DNA of 64,000 bases from Megasphaera micronuciformis F0359. Lineage in GTDB: Bacteria > Bacillota > Negativicutes > Veillonellales > Megasphaeraceae. A program made the position numbers and the translations under genes. Below, piece after piece: positions 8,249 through 16,787 of this stretch; positions within the stretch are counted from its first letter, which is position 1; every line of letters begins with the position of its first letter. Where the stretch lies: contig NZ_GL538184.1 in assembly GCF_000165735.1 (NCBI RefSeq), positions 1 to 64,000 on the forward strand, in the 5' to 3' direction. Under the pieces are notes generated by a model, which saw nothing but the letters and a program-made list of their open reading frames with translations, was not told where the DNA came from and searched no databases.

Positions 8249-8260
8249 GAGGTTCCTCCC

Positions 8261-9406
8261 TTATTCGCCGCGAAGGACAATGGCCGGATCGACGCTTGTC
8301 GCAATTCGGACGGGCACCAGGCTGGCCGCACCGGTAACCAAGATAGATAAGATAATGGATATAAGTGCCACGGACGGCGAGAAGTCGATAGCCCGATTAA
8401 AGACATTCATACTGACCCCTTGGGCAAATACATACCCGAAGCCGCTTCCCAGGACACCGCCTATACCGCCGAGAAAACACCCTTCACCGAAGAACTCGAT
8501 GACTATGTTCTTATTACTTGCTCCCAACGCCTTTTTCAGGCCGATTTCTTTACGGCGTTCCGTAACAACGGCCATCATCGTTGTCGTTACACAAATCATA
8601 GTCAGCATGAGAACGACAATCGTAACGAGAAGGACGAGGACCTGAAGTTTACCCAATACATTTCCTTCAGAGCGGGTAATCTGCTGTACAGGTTGAGCCT
8701 GAATGTTGGCATCCCCCTTATCGAGATCTGCAACAATTCCGTTCAGCTTATCTCCGTCAGCTACAATACTGACCTGTGCCAAACTTACTTGATTCGGCTT
8801 TTCGGAAAGGTCTTGCATTTCTTTCAAATCAATGAAAGCAAACTGTTCTTCCTTACTGCCCGTTGCTACGATACCGGCTACCTTAAAGTTTCTCATAGCC
8901 TTGCCCTCACCGGCACTGACCGTCACATTTTGACCGATAAGCTTATCCGGGTCGCGAGAAATCTTCTTGGCCAATTCCGCGCCGAGGAGGATTTCCCGCT
9001 CTCCCTTTTGAGGCCACTGCCCACGGACCTGCCAATAGGTATTGACCTTCTTAGCCGCCTCGAAATCGGTACCGCTCGTCGTTACAGGTTGCTTATTCAC
9101 TTCAATCGTATCATACAAAAAGGGGGTTACCCCTACGACTTCATTGCCTGAAAGCAATTGATTTACTGTGGACAGTTCCCCTTCATTAAAGGTACCCTTA
9201 TCGCCGTTGGGAAGAATCAAAAGGTTGGCCCCGTATGCACGGAATTCACGCCCCATCTGCTGAGGCACTTCTTCATACACCGTAATCATGCCCGAAATAA
9301 TTGTCGCACCGACGGCAACAGCCAAGAGAGCTACGAGCATACGCGTGTGTCTGCGCAGCAGGGCATGTATAACCATTGTAAAAAACATTTTATATTTTTT
9401 TATCAT
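8261..9406 (-). CDS. FtsX/MacB-like ABC permease 2 (Cj1662-like)
   Basis: A 381-aa membrane protein: one N-terminal helix (~20-40, after HALLRRHTRM), a periplasmic MacB-type domain of ~220 residues, then three C-terminal helices with the ERRKEIGLKKALGA motif that contacts the ATPase. I prefer the ATG at 9404-9406, which has AGG 8 bases upstream; a GTG three codons earlier overlaps the stop of the preceding gene. It forms a probable heterodimer with the next permease and uses the ATPase encoded 12 bases downstream. Confidence 0.88.
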   Translation of the reverse strand: MIKKYKMFFTMVIHALLRRHTRMLVALLAVAVGATIISGMITVYEEVPQQMGREFRAYGANLLILPNGDKGTFNEGELSTVNQLLSGNEVVGVTPFLYDTIEVNKQPVTTSGTDFEAAKKVNTYWQVRGQWPQKGEREILLGAELAKKISRDPDKLIGQNVTVSAGEGKAMRNFKVAGIVATGSKEEQFAFIDLKEMQDLSEKPNQVSLAQVSIVADGDKLNGIVADLDKGDANIQAQPVQQITRSEGNVLGKLQVLVLLVTIVVLMLTMICVTTTMMAVVTERRKEIGLKKALGASNKNIVIEFFGEGCFLGGIGGVLGSGFGYVFAQGVSMNVFNRAIDFSPSVALISIILSILVTGAASLVPVRIATSVDPAIVLRGE

Positions 9407-9411
9407 ACAAA

Positions 9412-10686
9412 TCACCTGCCATGAAGTACACTTGCGGGTTGCAAGGAAAGTAAGGTACGAATCGCCGGCACGCTGCCCAATAAGATAACGGCAACCATTA
9501 GGGCTCCGACAATAGGTACTACAATAATATTATTGGCAATAGCCGAACCGAATACGGTATAACCGATTACCTGTGCAAATCCCATGCCGATAAAATACCC
9601 TACGATACCGCCCAAAATCCCGGCTATTAAAGTTTCCGTCAAAATCATAAGAATGACTTCGTAATTTTTAGCTCCCAAAGCCTTCATTAACCCGATTTCC
9701 CGGCTCCGTTCCATAACATTGGCGCTGACCAGATTGGAAACACCTAAAGCGGCGCTGATCAGGCTGAGAACCGTAATAAGGAGCATAAGAAGCTGAGTTT
9801 TATCGAGAATTTTACCTTCCGACTCGGCAATCTGCCGAACAGGTCGAGCGCTTGAATTGTTGACTACTTCCTCAATCTGAAAAGCAATGGAACTTACATA
9901 GGCCGTACAATACCAGATTTCCCGTTCTGCCTGAGACAAACGTTCCGGGTTGGCAGCCGCTTTTCGAGCCAAATCGTTTTCAGGTGTCGTAATGGCACTG
10001 ACTTCGATTTCACTGACCTTTCCTTTCAGATTCAAGGCCTGCTGCACAACGGGAAGACTTGCCAGAATAGCATTGTCTTCGTTGCCGCCGCCTGAAACGA
10101 TCCCGGCAATAACAAACTGCCCTTGTGTCCCGTCGGCACGACGATACGAAAGGGTATCCCCGGTCTTAACTTGTAGCGACTCAGCCAGCTTCTGGCCGAC
10201 GAGAACCTGGTCCGTATTATCCTTCGGCCAATCTCCGTCAATTTGCCACCACGATTTCATTTCTTCTACGCCCGTATCGAAAGCGTCGCCGGTCGGCAAA
10301 GTCATGTGATAATTAAACCACGTACCTGTCAGGTTCACATTTTGTCCGTTCACACTTACCGTACCGTTCAGCATGGGTGTGAAGGCGACAATATTATTGG
10401 TCCAGAAAATCGTTTTGATTTTCCCCAAATCTTCTTCATTCAAATACTCTTTATGCCCGCTGTCGCTGCCAACGCCGTATACATCGTTAAGAAGCGAAGC
10501 GTTTTTCGGAGCAACCGTAATGTTGGCACCGAAGGCCTTTAATTCCTGATTGACCTTGTCGCCTACGTCAAACATAACATTGAGCATAGCCGCCGCCAAA
10601 GATACACCGAGAGCGACGGTCAAAGCAATCAGGAAAAACCGTCCTCGTTGTCTTATAAGGGCTCCTTTTACCATGGTCCAGAACAT
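9412..10686 (-). CDS. FtsX/MacB-like ABC permease 1 (Cj1661-like)
   Basis: A 424-aa paralogue of the following permease with the same plan: N-terminal helix (RQRGRFFLIALTVALGVSLAAAML), a large periplasmic domain (~45-290), three C-terminal helices, and the coupling motif RSREIGLMKALGAKNYE. The ATG has a GAAGGGGGTGAAGG leader. The two permeases share the architecture but differ in sequence, so they look like an old duplication that now acts as a heterodimer. Position between the DUF2318 gene and the second permease matches the Campylobacter operon. Confidence 0.88.
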   Translation of the reverse strand: MFWTMVKGALIRQRGRFFLIALTVALGVSLAAAMLNVMFDVGDKVNQELKAFGANITVAPKNASLLNDVYGVGSDSGHKEYLNEEDLGKIKTIFWTNNIVAFTPMLNGTVSVNGQNVNLTGTWFNYHMTLPTGDAFDTGVEEMKSWWQIDGDWPKDNTDQVLVGQKLAESLQVKTGDTLSYRRADGTQGQFVIAGIVSGGGNEDNAILASLPVVQQALNLKGKVSEIEVSAITTPENDLARKAAANPERLSQAEREIWYCTAYVSSIAFQIEEVVNNSSARPVRQIAESEGKILDKTQLLMLLITVLSLISAALGVSNLVSANVMERSREIGLMKALGAKNYEVILMILTETLIAGILGGIVGYFIGMGFAQVIGYTVFGSAIANNIIVVPIVGALMVAVILLGSVPAIRTLLSLQPASVLHGR

Positions 10687-10701
10687 ACCTTCACCCCCTT
10701 C

Positions 10702-11961
10702 TTAACGGAATACCTTGCGGTTCGCTTCCAACTCGTTGGCATCGATAACAAGCTTACCGCCTTCAATCGTATATTTAACGGGTATGGGATTGCAACCGCC
10801 CTTAACTCCTATAGTCGCCTTATTCATGACAACGTCGCAGAGCTTGCACACTACTTGCCCGTCTTTTTCATAATACCCTGTAGGTCCGCAGACTTCGCAG
10901 GCATCCAAGCCTACTCCGTACGCCGATCCGCCCTTTAATATAACGATAAACCGTACGCCTTCACCACCGGACCCTCTGTAGGTATAGCGATGTAAATGGC
11001 CGTCGGCAAATTCGTTCAAATCAATGGCAATCCTACCGTTTTGTGCCTGTACCTGCACAGCCGGAACAATTTGTTCCTTATGGTTAGCATAAGACCAACC
11101 GAAAGACGACAGGCAGGTCATGATTATTAAAAGTACGACCGTCCCTACACCCCATCGGCGCTTTGATTTGGCATTGGCAACAATCCGCCTGTATTCCGCC
11201 GGATTACTCCCTTCGGGGCGTTGCGGTTTAGGTTGCGAAAACAGCGTAAGGGGCACAAAGAGAACGGCCGCATAAATAACAAATACCAACACGTCCTGAT
11301 TGTTAATAATAGGTGCCATTACCTTTATCAGCGATCCGCTGGGTAAAAATTGTCTTGCCATGGCAACGCGAATAGCATATAAAATCTGTTCAATAAATAA
11401 AGCTATAATCTGTACAAAAAAGACGAAAAGAAGTCGCTTATAATTCAAGGCCGCTGCTGCTTCATACGTAACGGCGGCGCTTAAAAGTCCAAAGAGAATA
11501 CCCGTTAAAAAGCCCAGGTTTTCAATAAGGAAATTGAGCGTCATGTATTTCCCTGTCGCACCGATAAAGATTTGATACGGCATGAGCCAAAGTTCCATTC
11601 CGTGAAAAAGAATAAACATAATGGCCAATACGAAAGCACTCATAGTCACGACTTTATTGACCTTTTTCGATAAGTCCCGTTTAAAGAACAGCATGACAAG
11701 TAAAACGACTTCGGCAACAATGGCTATTACAATAGTAAGTGCTTCAAAGCCTTCTCTCGTAATAGCATCCCGCGTACCGACTTTGACGACCACAAAGAAA
11801 AGAGACAGCCAAAACCCCCAATAGAGGGCTCTTTTCAGTGTATTCTTGTATTCCGGAAGATCCAGCCGTAAAAAAACGGCTAAAAGAATCCCTAAAGGGA
11901 TTGCCAAAGTAACGCCCTGTACCATGGCCGGAATAAATTGCAAGAGAAATGCCTGTAACAT
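10702..11961 (-). CDS. DUF2318 membrane protein with a C-terminal CxxC/CxxC domain (Cj1660-like)
   Basis: A 419-aa protein: about eight membrane helices over residues ~1-255, a further helix near 275-295, then a periplasmic DUF2318 domain. That domain carries DACEVCGPTGYY and CKLCDVV, two CxxC pairs able to hold a metal or redox cluster, and a final GGCNPIPV cysteine. The role in the P19/FTR1 system is not established; a redox or metal-relay role is an inference from the cysteines and from the flavin-binding partner downstream. AAAGGAG precedes the ATG. Confidence 0.85.
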   Translation of the reverse strand: MLQAFLLQFIPAMVQGVTLAIPLGILLAVFLRLDLPEYKNTLKRALYWGFWLSLFFVVVKVGTRDAITREGFEALTIVIAIVAEVVLLVMLFFKRDLSKKVNKVVTMSAFVLAIMFILFHGMELWLMPYQIFIGATGKYMTLNFLIENLGFLTGILFGLLSAAVTYEAAAALNYKRLLFVFFVQIIALFIEQILYAIRVAMARQFLPSGSLIKVMAPIINNQDVLVFVIYAAVLFVPLTLFSQPKPQRPEGSNPAEYRRIVANAKSKRRWGVGTVVLLIIMTCLSSFGWSYANHKEQIVPAVQVQAQNGRIAIDLNEFADGHLHRYTYRGSGGEGVRFIVILKGGSAYGVGLDACEVCGPTGYYEKDGQVVCKLCDVVMNKATIGVKGGCNPIPVKYTIEGGKLVIDANELEANRKVFR

Positions 11962-12068
11962 GTTGTACTCCTTTACATAAGAAGAACGTCCTACCGTCCG
12001 GTCGCAATAAGGCTATTACGGTCCGGCCGGCAGGACGCTGCTTCTTCAGGTTATGCGTTCAAATATAC

Positions 12069-12635
12069 TTACCAGTTACGAGGAACGTAGTTGAACGTCC
12101 AGTGGAGAACAACCGGTTCGTTCCAGAAACGACCTTCAACACCGGTTTCCTTATCTACGTGCAAACCGTAGTTCATACGATACGGGCTGTCGATTGTAAA
12201 TTCGCAATCATAGGTGCCGGCACCGAGCATCTTCAAATTAGCACCATAGTGAGGACCGTCGTCAGCATTCATAGGCATAAATACGCCTTCCATCGTTTCG
12301 CCCGTTTCCTGCTTCGTAAACTTGTAGTGAACTGTCAGGTAGGGAATCCATTCGCCTACGCCGAAGCCCGTATTATTACCTTCCGTTGCATGAATATCCG
12401 TTTCCATATGGAGATCTGCTTTATCAGGGCTGAGCATAACACCTGCCGGTTCCATCTGTACCGGTTGGAAGTATACTAACGCCACGTTAAAGTGTTGGTC
12501 TTTTACTTCTTGTTCTTCGCCGATGGGGTACTCTTCAAAAGCATACGTGGACTGACCGCCGAATGCTGCGAAAGAACCGGCCATTGCGGCAACTGCCAAT
12601 GCAACTTTCAATTTTTTGAACTTGGAATTAAACAT
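12069..12635 (-). CDS. P19/Tp34-family periplasmic iron-binding protein
   Basis: A 188-aa exported protein. A signal peptide (KKLKVALAVAAMAG, cleavage near STYAFEE) is followed by the P19 fold. Metal ligand candidates characteristic of the family are visible: FEEYPIGEE near the mature N-terminus, QMEPAG, DLHMETDIHA, and DGPHYGANLKM. P19 proteins bind copper and iron in the periplasm and are thought to hand iron to the FTR1 permease, encoded 15 bp upstream. AAAGGAG lies ahead of the ATG. The 107-bp gap after this gene holds no obvious element. Confidence 0.92.
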   Translation of the reverse strand: MFNSKFKKLKVALAVAAMAGSFAAFGGQSTYAFEEYPIGEEQEVKDQHFNVALVYFQPVQMEPAGVMLSPDKADLHMETDIHATEGNNTGFGVGEWIPYLTVHYKFTKQETGETMEGVFMPMNADDGPHYGANLKMLGAGTYDCEFTIDSPYRMNYGLHVDKETGVEGRFWNEPVVLHWTFNYVPRNW

Positions 12636-12650
12636 GAGAATACACTCCTT

Positions 12651-13874
12651 TTATGAATTTTGAGCAGCTTCATCGTGATTGCGATTTTTTCTGCTTCTAT
12701 AATAAACCATACCGATAGCCAAGAGGATCATAAAACCTTGGGCTCCCAGCGTTTCCGCAGTGGGGTAAATGCCGAGATAGTCGATGGTGGGAATCACGGA
12801 TGATTCCAAAACCGTCTGGCTGACGACACCGGCCTCCTGCAGTTCCGCAATACCGCCACCGGCAAAGCTTACTGCCAAGATATACATTAAGGCACTGGTA
12901 AAGATGAAGAAAGGGCGCAAGGGAATACGTAAAATCCCGTGCTGCATAAGGAAGAACAAAATGGCAAGGACCACACATCCTGCACCGAACCCGGCCCAAA
13001 TAAGATGCGTATCGCTGGACGAATTATTAAACAAGGCCTGATAGAACAGGATAACTTCCGCGCCTTCGCGATATACTGCCAAGAAAGCCGCCATGCCGAG
13101 AGCTCGTGCCCGCCCGGTCGTCATGGTCGTATTAATCATATTTTCAATATATTCTTTCCATGCGTTCTTATCCGATTTCGCTCCGAGCCATGCACTGGTA
13201 AAGAACAAAACGACAACGGCAACCAGGGCCGTAACGCCTTCAATCATTTCGCGGCTTGCACCGACTCCCGCTTCTTGAGAAATCAAGGTGCTGAAAAGGT
13301 AAGCCGTAATAAAGCTGGCAACGATAGCTGCCAATGAATAGTTATAAACCGTCTTCAAGTACTTGTCATTTCCCGATTTGCGTAAATAAGCAATGATAGC
13401 CAGCAGCACCAACATCGCTTCAATACCTTCACGAAGCAAAATCAGGAAAGCCGGACCGAAGGTTGCCCAACCGCCGCCGGAAGCACCCTTCCCTTCCAAT
13501 TTGGAAACGTCATCCATAACCATCTTATTCAATTTATCCGCTTCTTCTCGGACCTGAGCACTGTTGTTCGGCTGGCTCATAACCTTTTTCAGTTTGCTGA
13601 ATTGGTATTCCGTTAATGCTGCGTCTTTTGCCGCTACGCTGGCTCTGATAGCCGGTTCCAAGCCGTCTTTTTCATAAATGCCGTAATAAGCATCATTCAC
13701 AGCCGCCTTAGCGCCTTCCGCATTTCCCGAGTCATAGGTTTTTACAGCATTGTCAATAGACTGAGTTACATGTTGACCGACTTGCTCCCACTTGGGTGCC
13801 GCCTGTGAATCGGGAGAGCTTCCGAAAAACAGAAGAACCGCTGCCGCCGCAACCAGCCATTTGCGTATATTCAT
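12651..13874 (-). CDS. FTR1-family iron permease
   Basis: High-affinity iron permease of 407 aa. After a signal peptide, residues ~25-135 form an extracytoplasmic helical domain like that of bacterial FTR1/EfeU relatives. The membrane part has seven predicted helices with both family REGxE motifs: LLREGIEAML and VYREGAEVIL, whose glutamates bind iron. The ATG at 13872-13874 and a TTG one codon earlier both lie in range of an AGGAG site; the ATG is chosen. Position 5' of the P19 gene matches Cj1658-P19 in Campylobacter and FtrC-type systems. Confidence 0.94.
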   Translation of the reverse strand: MNIRKWLVAAAAVLLFFGSSPDSQAAPKWEQVGQHVTQSIDNAVKTYDSGNAEGAKAAVNDAYYGIYEKDGLEPAIRASVAAKDAALTEYQFSKLKKVMSQPNNSAQVREEADKLNKMVMDDVSKLEGKGASGGGWATFGPAFLILLREGIEAMLVLLAIIAYLRKSGNDKYLKTVYNYSLAAIVASFITAYLFSTLISQEAGVGASREMIEGVTALVAVVVLFFTSAWLGAKSDKNAWKEYIENMINTTMTTGRARALGMAAFLAVYREGAEVILFYQALFNNSSSDTHLIWAGFGAGCVVLAILFFLMQHGILRIPLRPFFIFTSALMYILAVSFAGGGIAELQEAGVVSQTVLESSVIPTIDYLGIYPTAETLGAQGFMILLAIGMVYYRSRKNRNHDEAAQNS

Positions 13875-13928
13875 CAATTTGTCACTCCTTTAGCGTATTC
13901 ATATTTTCATATTTCGTAACCAACCTGC

Positions 13929-14648
13929 TTATTCTTTTTCCAACTTGGGAGGTGAATTGAAGGGAATGGAAATGTTCTTGTATGAAGCAATGGGATTTCC
14001 GTTTTCGTCCGTTGCCGGCTTGAATAGCCATTTTTTAGCATATTCCACAGCCAGGGAGTTAATGCGATTCATTTCAGGATTATTACGATCTCTGACGGGT
14101 GTCATCAGCTTACCTCGGGGCACTTTCCCGTCCGTATTGATATAGGCTTGAACGGTAATATAGCCTTTAAACTTGACAATACCGCGAGGAGGGTATTCCG
14201 TATGTTCCGTAATAGGAGGGTTGCCTCGTTTCTGGCCGCCCCCGCCACCGTTGCCTTTTTTGCCCCCGCCGGTCGATTTCGTTACACTCGGCTGTCCGTT
14301 TTGTGCCGACTTGGTGACTAAAGCATTGTACGGATCCGTAGCCGTCACGGGACTGGTAACCGTCTCCGGAACGGGCGTCACCGGTTCTTGTGTCGGCTGC
14401 GGGGTCTCCTCTTTTTGTTCATCTTTTGGTTCGTCTTTTTGTTCATCCTGCTGTGCATCCTGATTTGAACCGTCTCCGCCGTCACCATCCGTACCGTCTC
14501 CCGCCGAATATTCGACAGTAGGCTCCGACGGCTGTGCATCGGCACTGCCTTCAATCCAAGGAACTAAAAATCCGAAAACACCGATTATAACGACATGTAT
14601 TGCAAAGGCTATTAAGACCGCCGGTTTCCATTTAGATTTAAATCTCAT
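13929..14648 (-). CDS. tonB: Energy-transducing protein TonB
   Basis: A 239-aa protein: one N-terminal membrane anchor (~10-30), a long periplasmic linker with many Glu, Lys, Gln and Pro residues (~35-145, including a Gly/Lys-rich stretch), and a TonB C-terminal domain (~150-235) with GYITVQAYINTDGKV and EYAKKWLFKPA. It carries proton-motive energy from ExbB-ExbD to TonB boxes of outer-membrane receptors; three such receptors are encoded in this window. It lies between exbD and the FTR1 gene on the same strand. Confidence 0.94.
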   Translation of the reverse strand: MRFKSKWKPAVLIAFAIHVVIIGVFGFLVPWIEGSADAQPSEPTVEYSAGDGTDGDGGDGSNQDAQQDEQKDEPKDEQKEETPQPTQEPVTPVPETVTSPVTATDPYNALVTKSAQNGQPSVTKSTGGGKKGNGGGGGQKRGNPPITEHTEYPPRGIVKFKGYITVQAYINTDGKVPRGKLMTPVRDRNNPEMNRINSLAVEYAKKWLFKPATDENGNPIASYKNISIPFNSPPKLEKE

Positions 14649-14663
14649 TGTCTCGCCTTCCCG

Positions 14664-15065
14664 TTATTTATCAACTGATATAGATATATGTTGTACACCT
14701 GCCGCTTTCAATGAATCAAGGGCATACGCAATATTTTCATACGGAGCTTTGCGGTCGCCGCGTACGACAAAAACCGCATCGGGATCCTCAACCACTTTCT
14801 TTTTAATCTTTTCGTCAAAATCCGACGACGGTTTTGTCTCCTGTTCATATAGAATATCGCCGCTTGACGTAATAGTAATCATCACAGTATGCGGTTTTAC
14901 ATCATTTTCCGCAGCCTGTCCTGCAGGCAAGTTGACGCGAATAGCATTGGCTTGAATCATAGAAATGCTGCTGATCATAAAAAACACAAGAAGAAACAGC
15001 ATAATATCAATCATAGGAATGATAATAACCGCCGGCTGAGTCAGGATTCTTCGATCACGTCTCAT
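14664..15065 (-). CDS. exbD: Biopolymer transport protein ExbD
   Basis: A 133-aa protein with a short cytoplasmic N-terminus, one membrane helix and a periplasmic ExbD/TolR domain. The helix carries the proton-conducting aspartate in PMIDIMLFLLVFF. The periplasmic part includes VFVVRGDRKAPYENI and ends near the C-terminus with QHISISVDK, all family-typical. It overlaps the end of exbB by 4 bases and precedes tonB by 15 bp. Confidence 0.95.
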   Translation of the reverse strand: MRRDRRILTQPAVIIIPMIDIMLFLLVFFMISSISMIQANAIRVNLPAGQAAENDVKPHTVMITITSSGDILYEQETKPSSDFDEKIKKKVVEDPDAVFVVRGDRKAPYENIAYALDSLKAAGVQHISISVDK

Positions 15066-15676
15066 ACCTTTTCTCCGTTCTTACCGCATTCGGCTAAAAT
15101 AACCGACGTAACTTTATCCAAGGCCGTCAGTATTTCATCGAGCTTCTGAGCCAGCACGGTATGGATAACCAAAGCCATAATGGCCACACACAAACCCGTG
15201 GCCGTAGCAATTAATGCCTCGCCGATACCGCCTGTAATAGCAGTCGGTTCACCGGCTTGCATGCTGAACACGTTAAACGATGAAATCATGCCCGAAATAG
15301 TTCCCAACAATCCGAGCAACGGTGACAGGGTAACAATCATACCCAAATAGTTTAAATGAGCCCGTAAATGGCCGGATATATCATTGTATGCCGTGTCAAG
15401 TGCCAAAGTTACGTCGCCGCCGCGCATAGCTTCTTTTATGCCCTGCGTAGCTACATAAGCTACGGCCGAGTCATCGTGTTCACAATCTTCCAATACGTAC
15501 TGCACGCCGTTATTTCGTAGGGCCAAGGGTAGCCAGGCTAAGAAATGCTCCGTTCCCTTATTTAACCGTCTGTAAAACGCTATTCGTTCCGCCGCAATCG
15601 TTACGACTCCGAGTGAACAAAGGACGAGAATATACATAACCGCGCCGCCCTTTTCAAACAGTTCCAAGCCGTTCAA
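15062..15676 (-). CDS. exbB: Biopolymer transport protein ExbB (MotA/TolQ/ExbB family)
   Basis: A 204-aa proton-channel protein with three membrane helices. The long cytoplasmic loop and the conserved run LSPLLGLLGTISGMISSF plus GIGEALIATATGL are diagnostic. The start is a TTG at 15674-15676 with GGAGGG 7 bases upstream; an ATG between that site and the TTG is out of frame and would give a 9-codon peptide. It is the first gene of an operon of ten (exbB, exbD, tonB, FTR1, P19, DUF2318, two permeases, ATPase, FMN lipoprotein) and is preceded by a Fur box. Confidence 0.94.
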   Translation of the reverse strand: MNGLELFEKGGAVMYILVLCSLGVVTIAAERIAFYRRLNKGTEHFLAWLPLALRNNGVQYVLEDCEHDDSAVAYVATQGIKEAMRGGDVTLALDTAYNDISGHLRAHLNYLGMIVTLSPLLGLLGTISGMISSFNVFSMQAGEPTAITGGIGEALIATATGLCVAIMALVIHTVLAQKLDEILTALDKVTSVILAECGKNGEKV

Positions 15677-15749
15677 CTTTCATCCCTCCGGTATATTACA
15701 AACTGGACAGCCACATATCATAACTACATAGCTAAATTTCATTCCTTAT

Positions 15750-15768
15750 GATATAGGTTATCATTATC
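15750..15768 (-). promoter_or_regulatory. Fur box upstream of exbB
   Basis: On the minus strand the 19-mer GATAATGATAACCTATATC matches the classical Fur consensus at 16 of 19 positions. It lies 15 bp downstream of the -10 hexamer and 73 bp before the exbB start, a position where bound Fur would block transcription. It links the whole TonB/FTR1/P19 operon to iron status. Confidence 0.88.
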
Positions 15769-15783
15769 CTTAAATTCGTGTTA

Positions 15784-15812
15784 AGTATATCAAAACGATA
15801 TATACCTGTCAA
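15784..15812 (-). promoter_or_regulatory. Promoter of the exbB-tonB-FTR1 operon
   Basis: TTGACA (15807-15812) and TATACT (15784-15789) with a 17-bp spacer on the minus strand, directly upstream of the Fur box. Confidence 0.8.
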
Positions 15813-15995
15813 ATTCATTAAGAATTGTGGCAGATAAATTTATGCCTTGTATTAGCCATTGTACCAAAATTTTTAAACTGAAAATATTTATTTTAATTTT
15901 TTTCAATCTCACTCCCACGAGGTTGAATGACAAAAACTCACAGTAATTTTGATATTGTTAACCAAATGTAATGTTGTTTTTTCTTATTATGCCGT
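15813..15995. other. AT-rich intergenic region without a gene
   Basis: Between the divergent iron and fumarate-reductase-like operons I see no coding sequence. A hairpin of 8 pairs (TCAATCTC at 15903-15910 with GAGGTTGA at 15919-15926) has no T run on either strand and is of unknown function. A possible half Rex site (TTGTTAA near 15956) is too incomplete to call. Confidence 0.5.
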
Positions 15996-16025
15996 TTGAC
16001 AGTCTATTCACCCTACTTTTATAAT
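15996..16025 (+). promoter_or_regulatory. Promoter of the fumarate-reductase-like operon
   Basis: TTGACA (15996-16001) and TATAAT (16020-16025), both perfect consensus hexamers, with an 18-bp spacer and about 50 bp before the first start codon. Confidence 0.85.
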
Positions 16026-16074
16026 AATATTGCATATTGCAAGGTCGACTATATCATTACTATGAGGGATGAAT

Positions 16075-16254
16075 ATGATAAAAAAAGAAAAAGTCGCCTT
16101 TAAAGACGACCATCGCAGGATTTACACCCTATTTCTCATCCTCTTAGCGGGAACACTCTGTTTCGCCTGTTCCGCTTTCTATGTAAATCTCCCCAAAATC
16201 CCCGTGCTTAAAATCATTGATGCCTTTACGGGTCCGACGGGGGTGAGACGATGA
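16075..16254 (+). CDS. Small single-span membrane protein of the fumarate-reductase-like operon
   Basis: A 59-aa protein with a charged N-terminus (KKEKVAFKDDHRR) and one hydrophobic helix (~19-40) containing two cysteines (LCFACSAFY). The ATG at 16075 has GAGGG at optimal distance; an in-frame ATG six bases earlier sits against the ribosome site. It overlaps the next gene by an ATGA junction, so translation is probably coupled. I do not recognise the family. Position suggests a small membrane subunit or assembly part of the flavoprotein complex encoded downstream. Confidence 0.65.
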   Translation: MIKKEKVAFKDDHRRIYTLFLILLAGTLCFACSAFYVNLPKIPVLKIIDAFTGPTGVRR

Positions 16255-16763
16255 GATCATGCGGGCGAGTTGTAGCTACACTCTTACTGATACTCTTCAT
16301 ATTGCATAGTATCTTGGGTGCCACTTCACTCACGGGCTTAAGTAACATCGGGTTATATCCTCTCTTGTTAACCTTTCAAATCATCCTGGCCGTACACATT
16401 GTAATCGGGGCGATTTATACTTACCGTTCTTTACACGGCGGTCAAATTAATTATTGGCATCTGAACAAAAACCTATGGATTCGCAGGTTGAGCGGCCTTC
16501 TCGTACTTATTGCCGCCTTGTGCCACGCTTATCTTTTCGATCACTTGGCCTTTTTGGGCATGCAAACACGAACGGCATTATATACTGCAACCAACTTAAT
16601 CTTGTTGGTGTCCCTCTTTGTTCACATTAAATATAATGCCGCCGCTTACATCATTGCCCACGGGGCCCGCCATTATAATAGGCGCGTCGTCGATTTTCTC
16701 GTATTCTTATGTGTCTTCTTTTTTTACTTCGCTTTTGCAAATATTTATTTTTACCTTAACTAA
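16251..16763 (+). CDS. Four-helix membrane protein, candidate anchor subunit
   Basis: A 170-aa protein with about five hydrophobic stretches. Histidines sit inside or near three of them (IILAVHIVIGA, LIAALCHAYLF, LVSLFVHIKYN), compatible with axial heme ligands. It is encoded between the small one-helix protein and the flavoprotein subunit, the usual place for a SdhC/FrdC membrane anchor. Sequence similarity to known SdhC families is not obvious to me, so the cytochrome b role is an inference. It lacks the size of the five-helix B-type SdhC (over 200 aa). Confidence 0.6.
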   Translation: MRSCGRVVATLLLILFILHSILGATSLTGLSNIGLYPLLLTFQIILAVHIVIGAIYTYRSLHGGQINYWHLNKNLWIRRLSGLLVLIAALCHAYLFDHLAFLGMQTRTALYTATNLILLVSLFVHIKYNAAAYIIAHGARHYNRRVVDFLVFLCVFFFYFAFANIYFYLN

Positions 16764-16787
16764 TTTAAGACAGGACGTTGAATACTA

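Noticed and set aside
15953-15972. Half Rex-like sequence TTGTTAA upstream of the fumarate-reductase-like operon
   Set aside because: Only one half-site is present; the inverted partner at the right spacing is missing, and the region is AT-rich.
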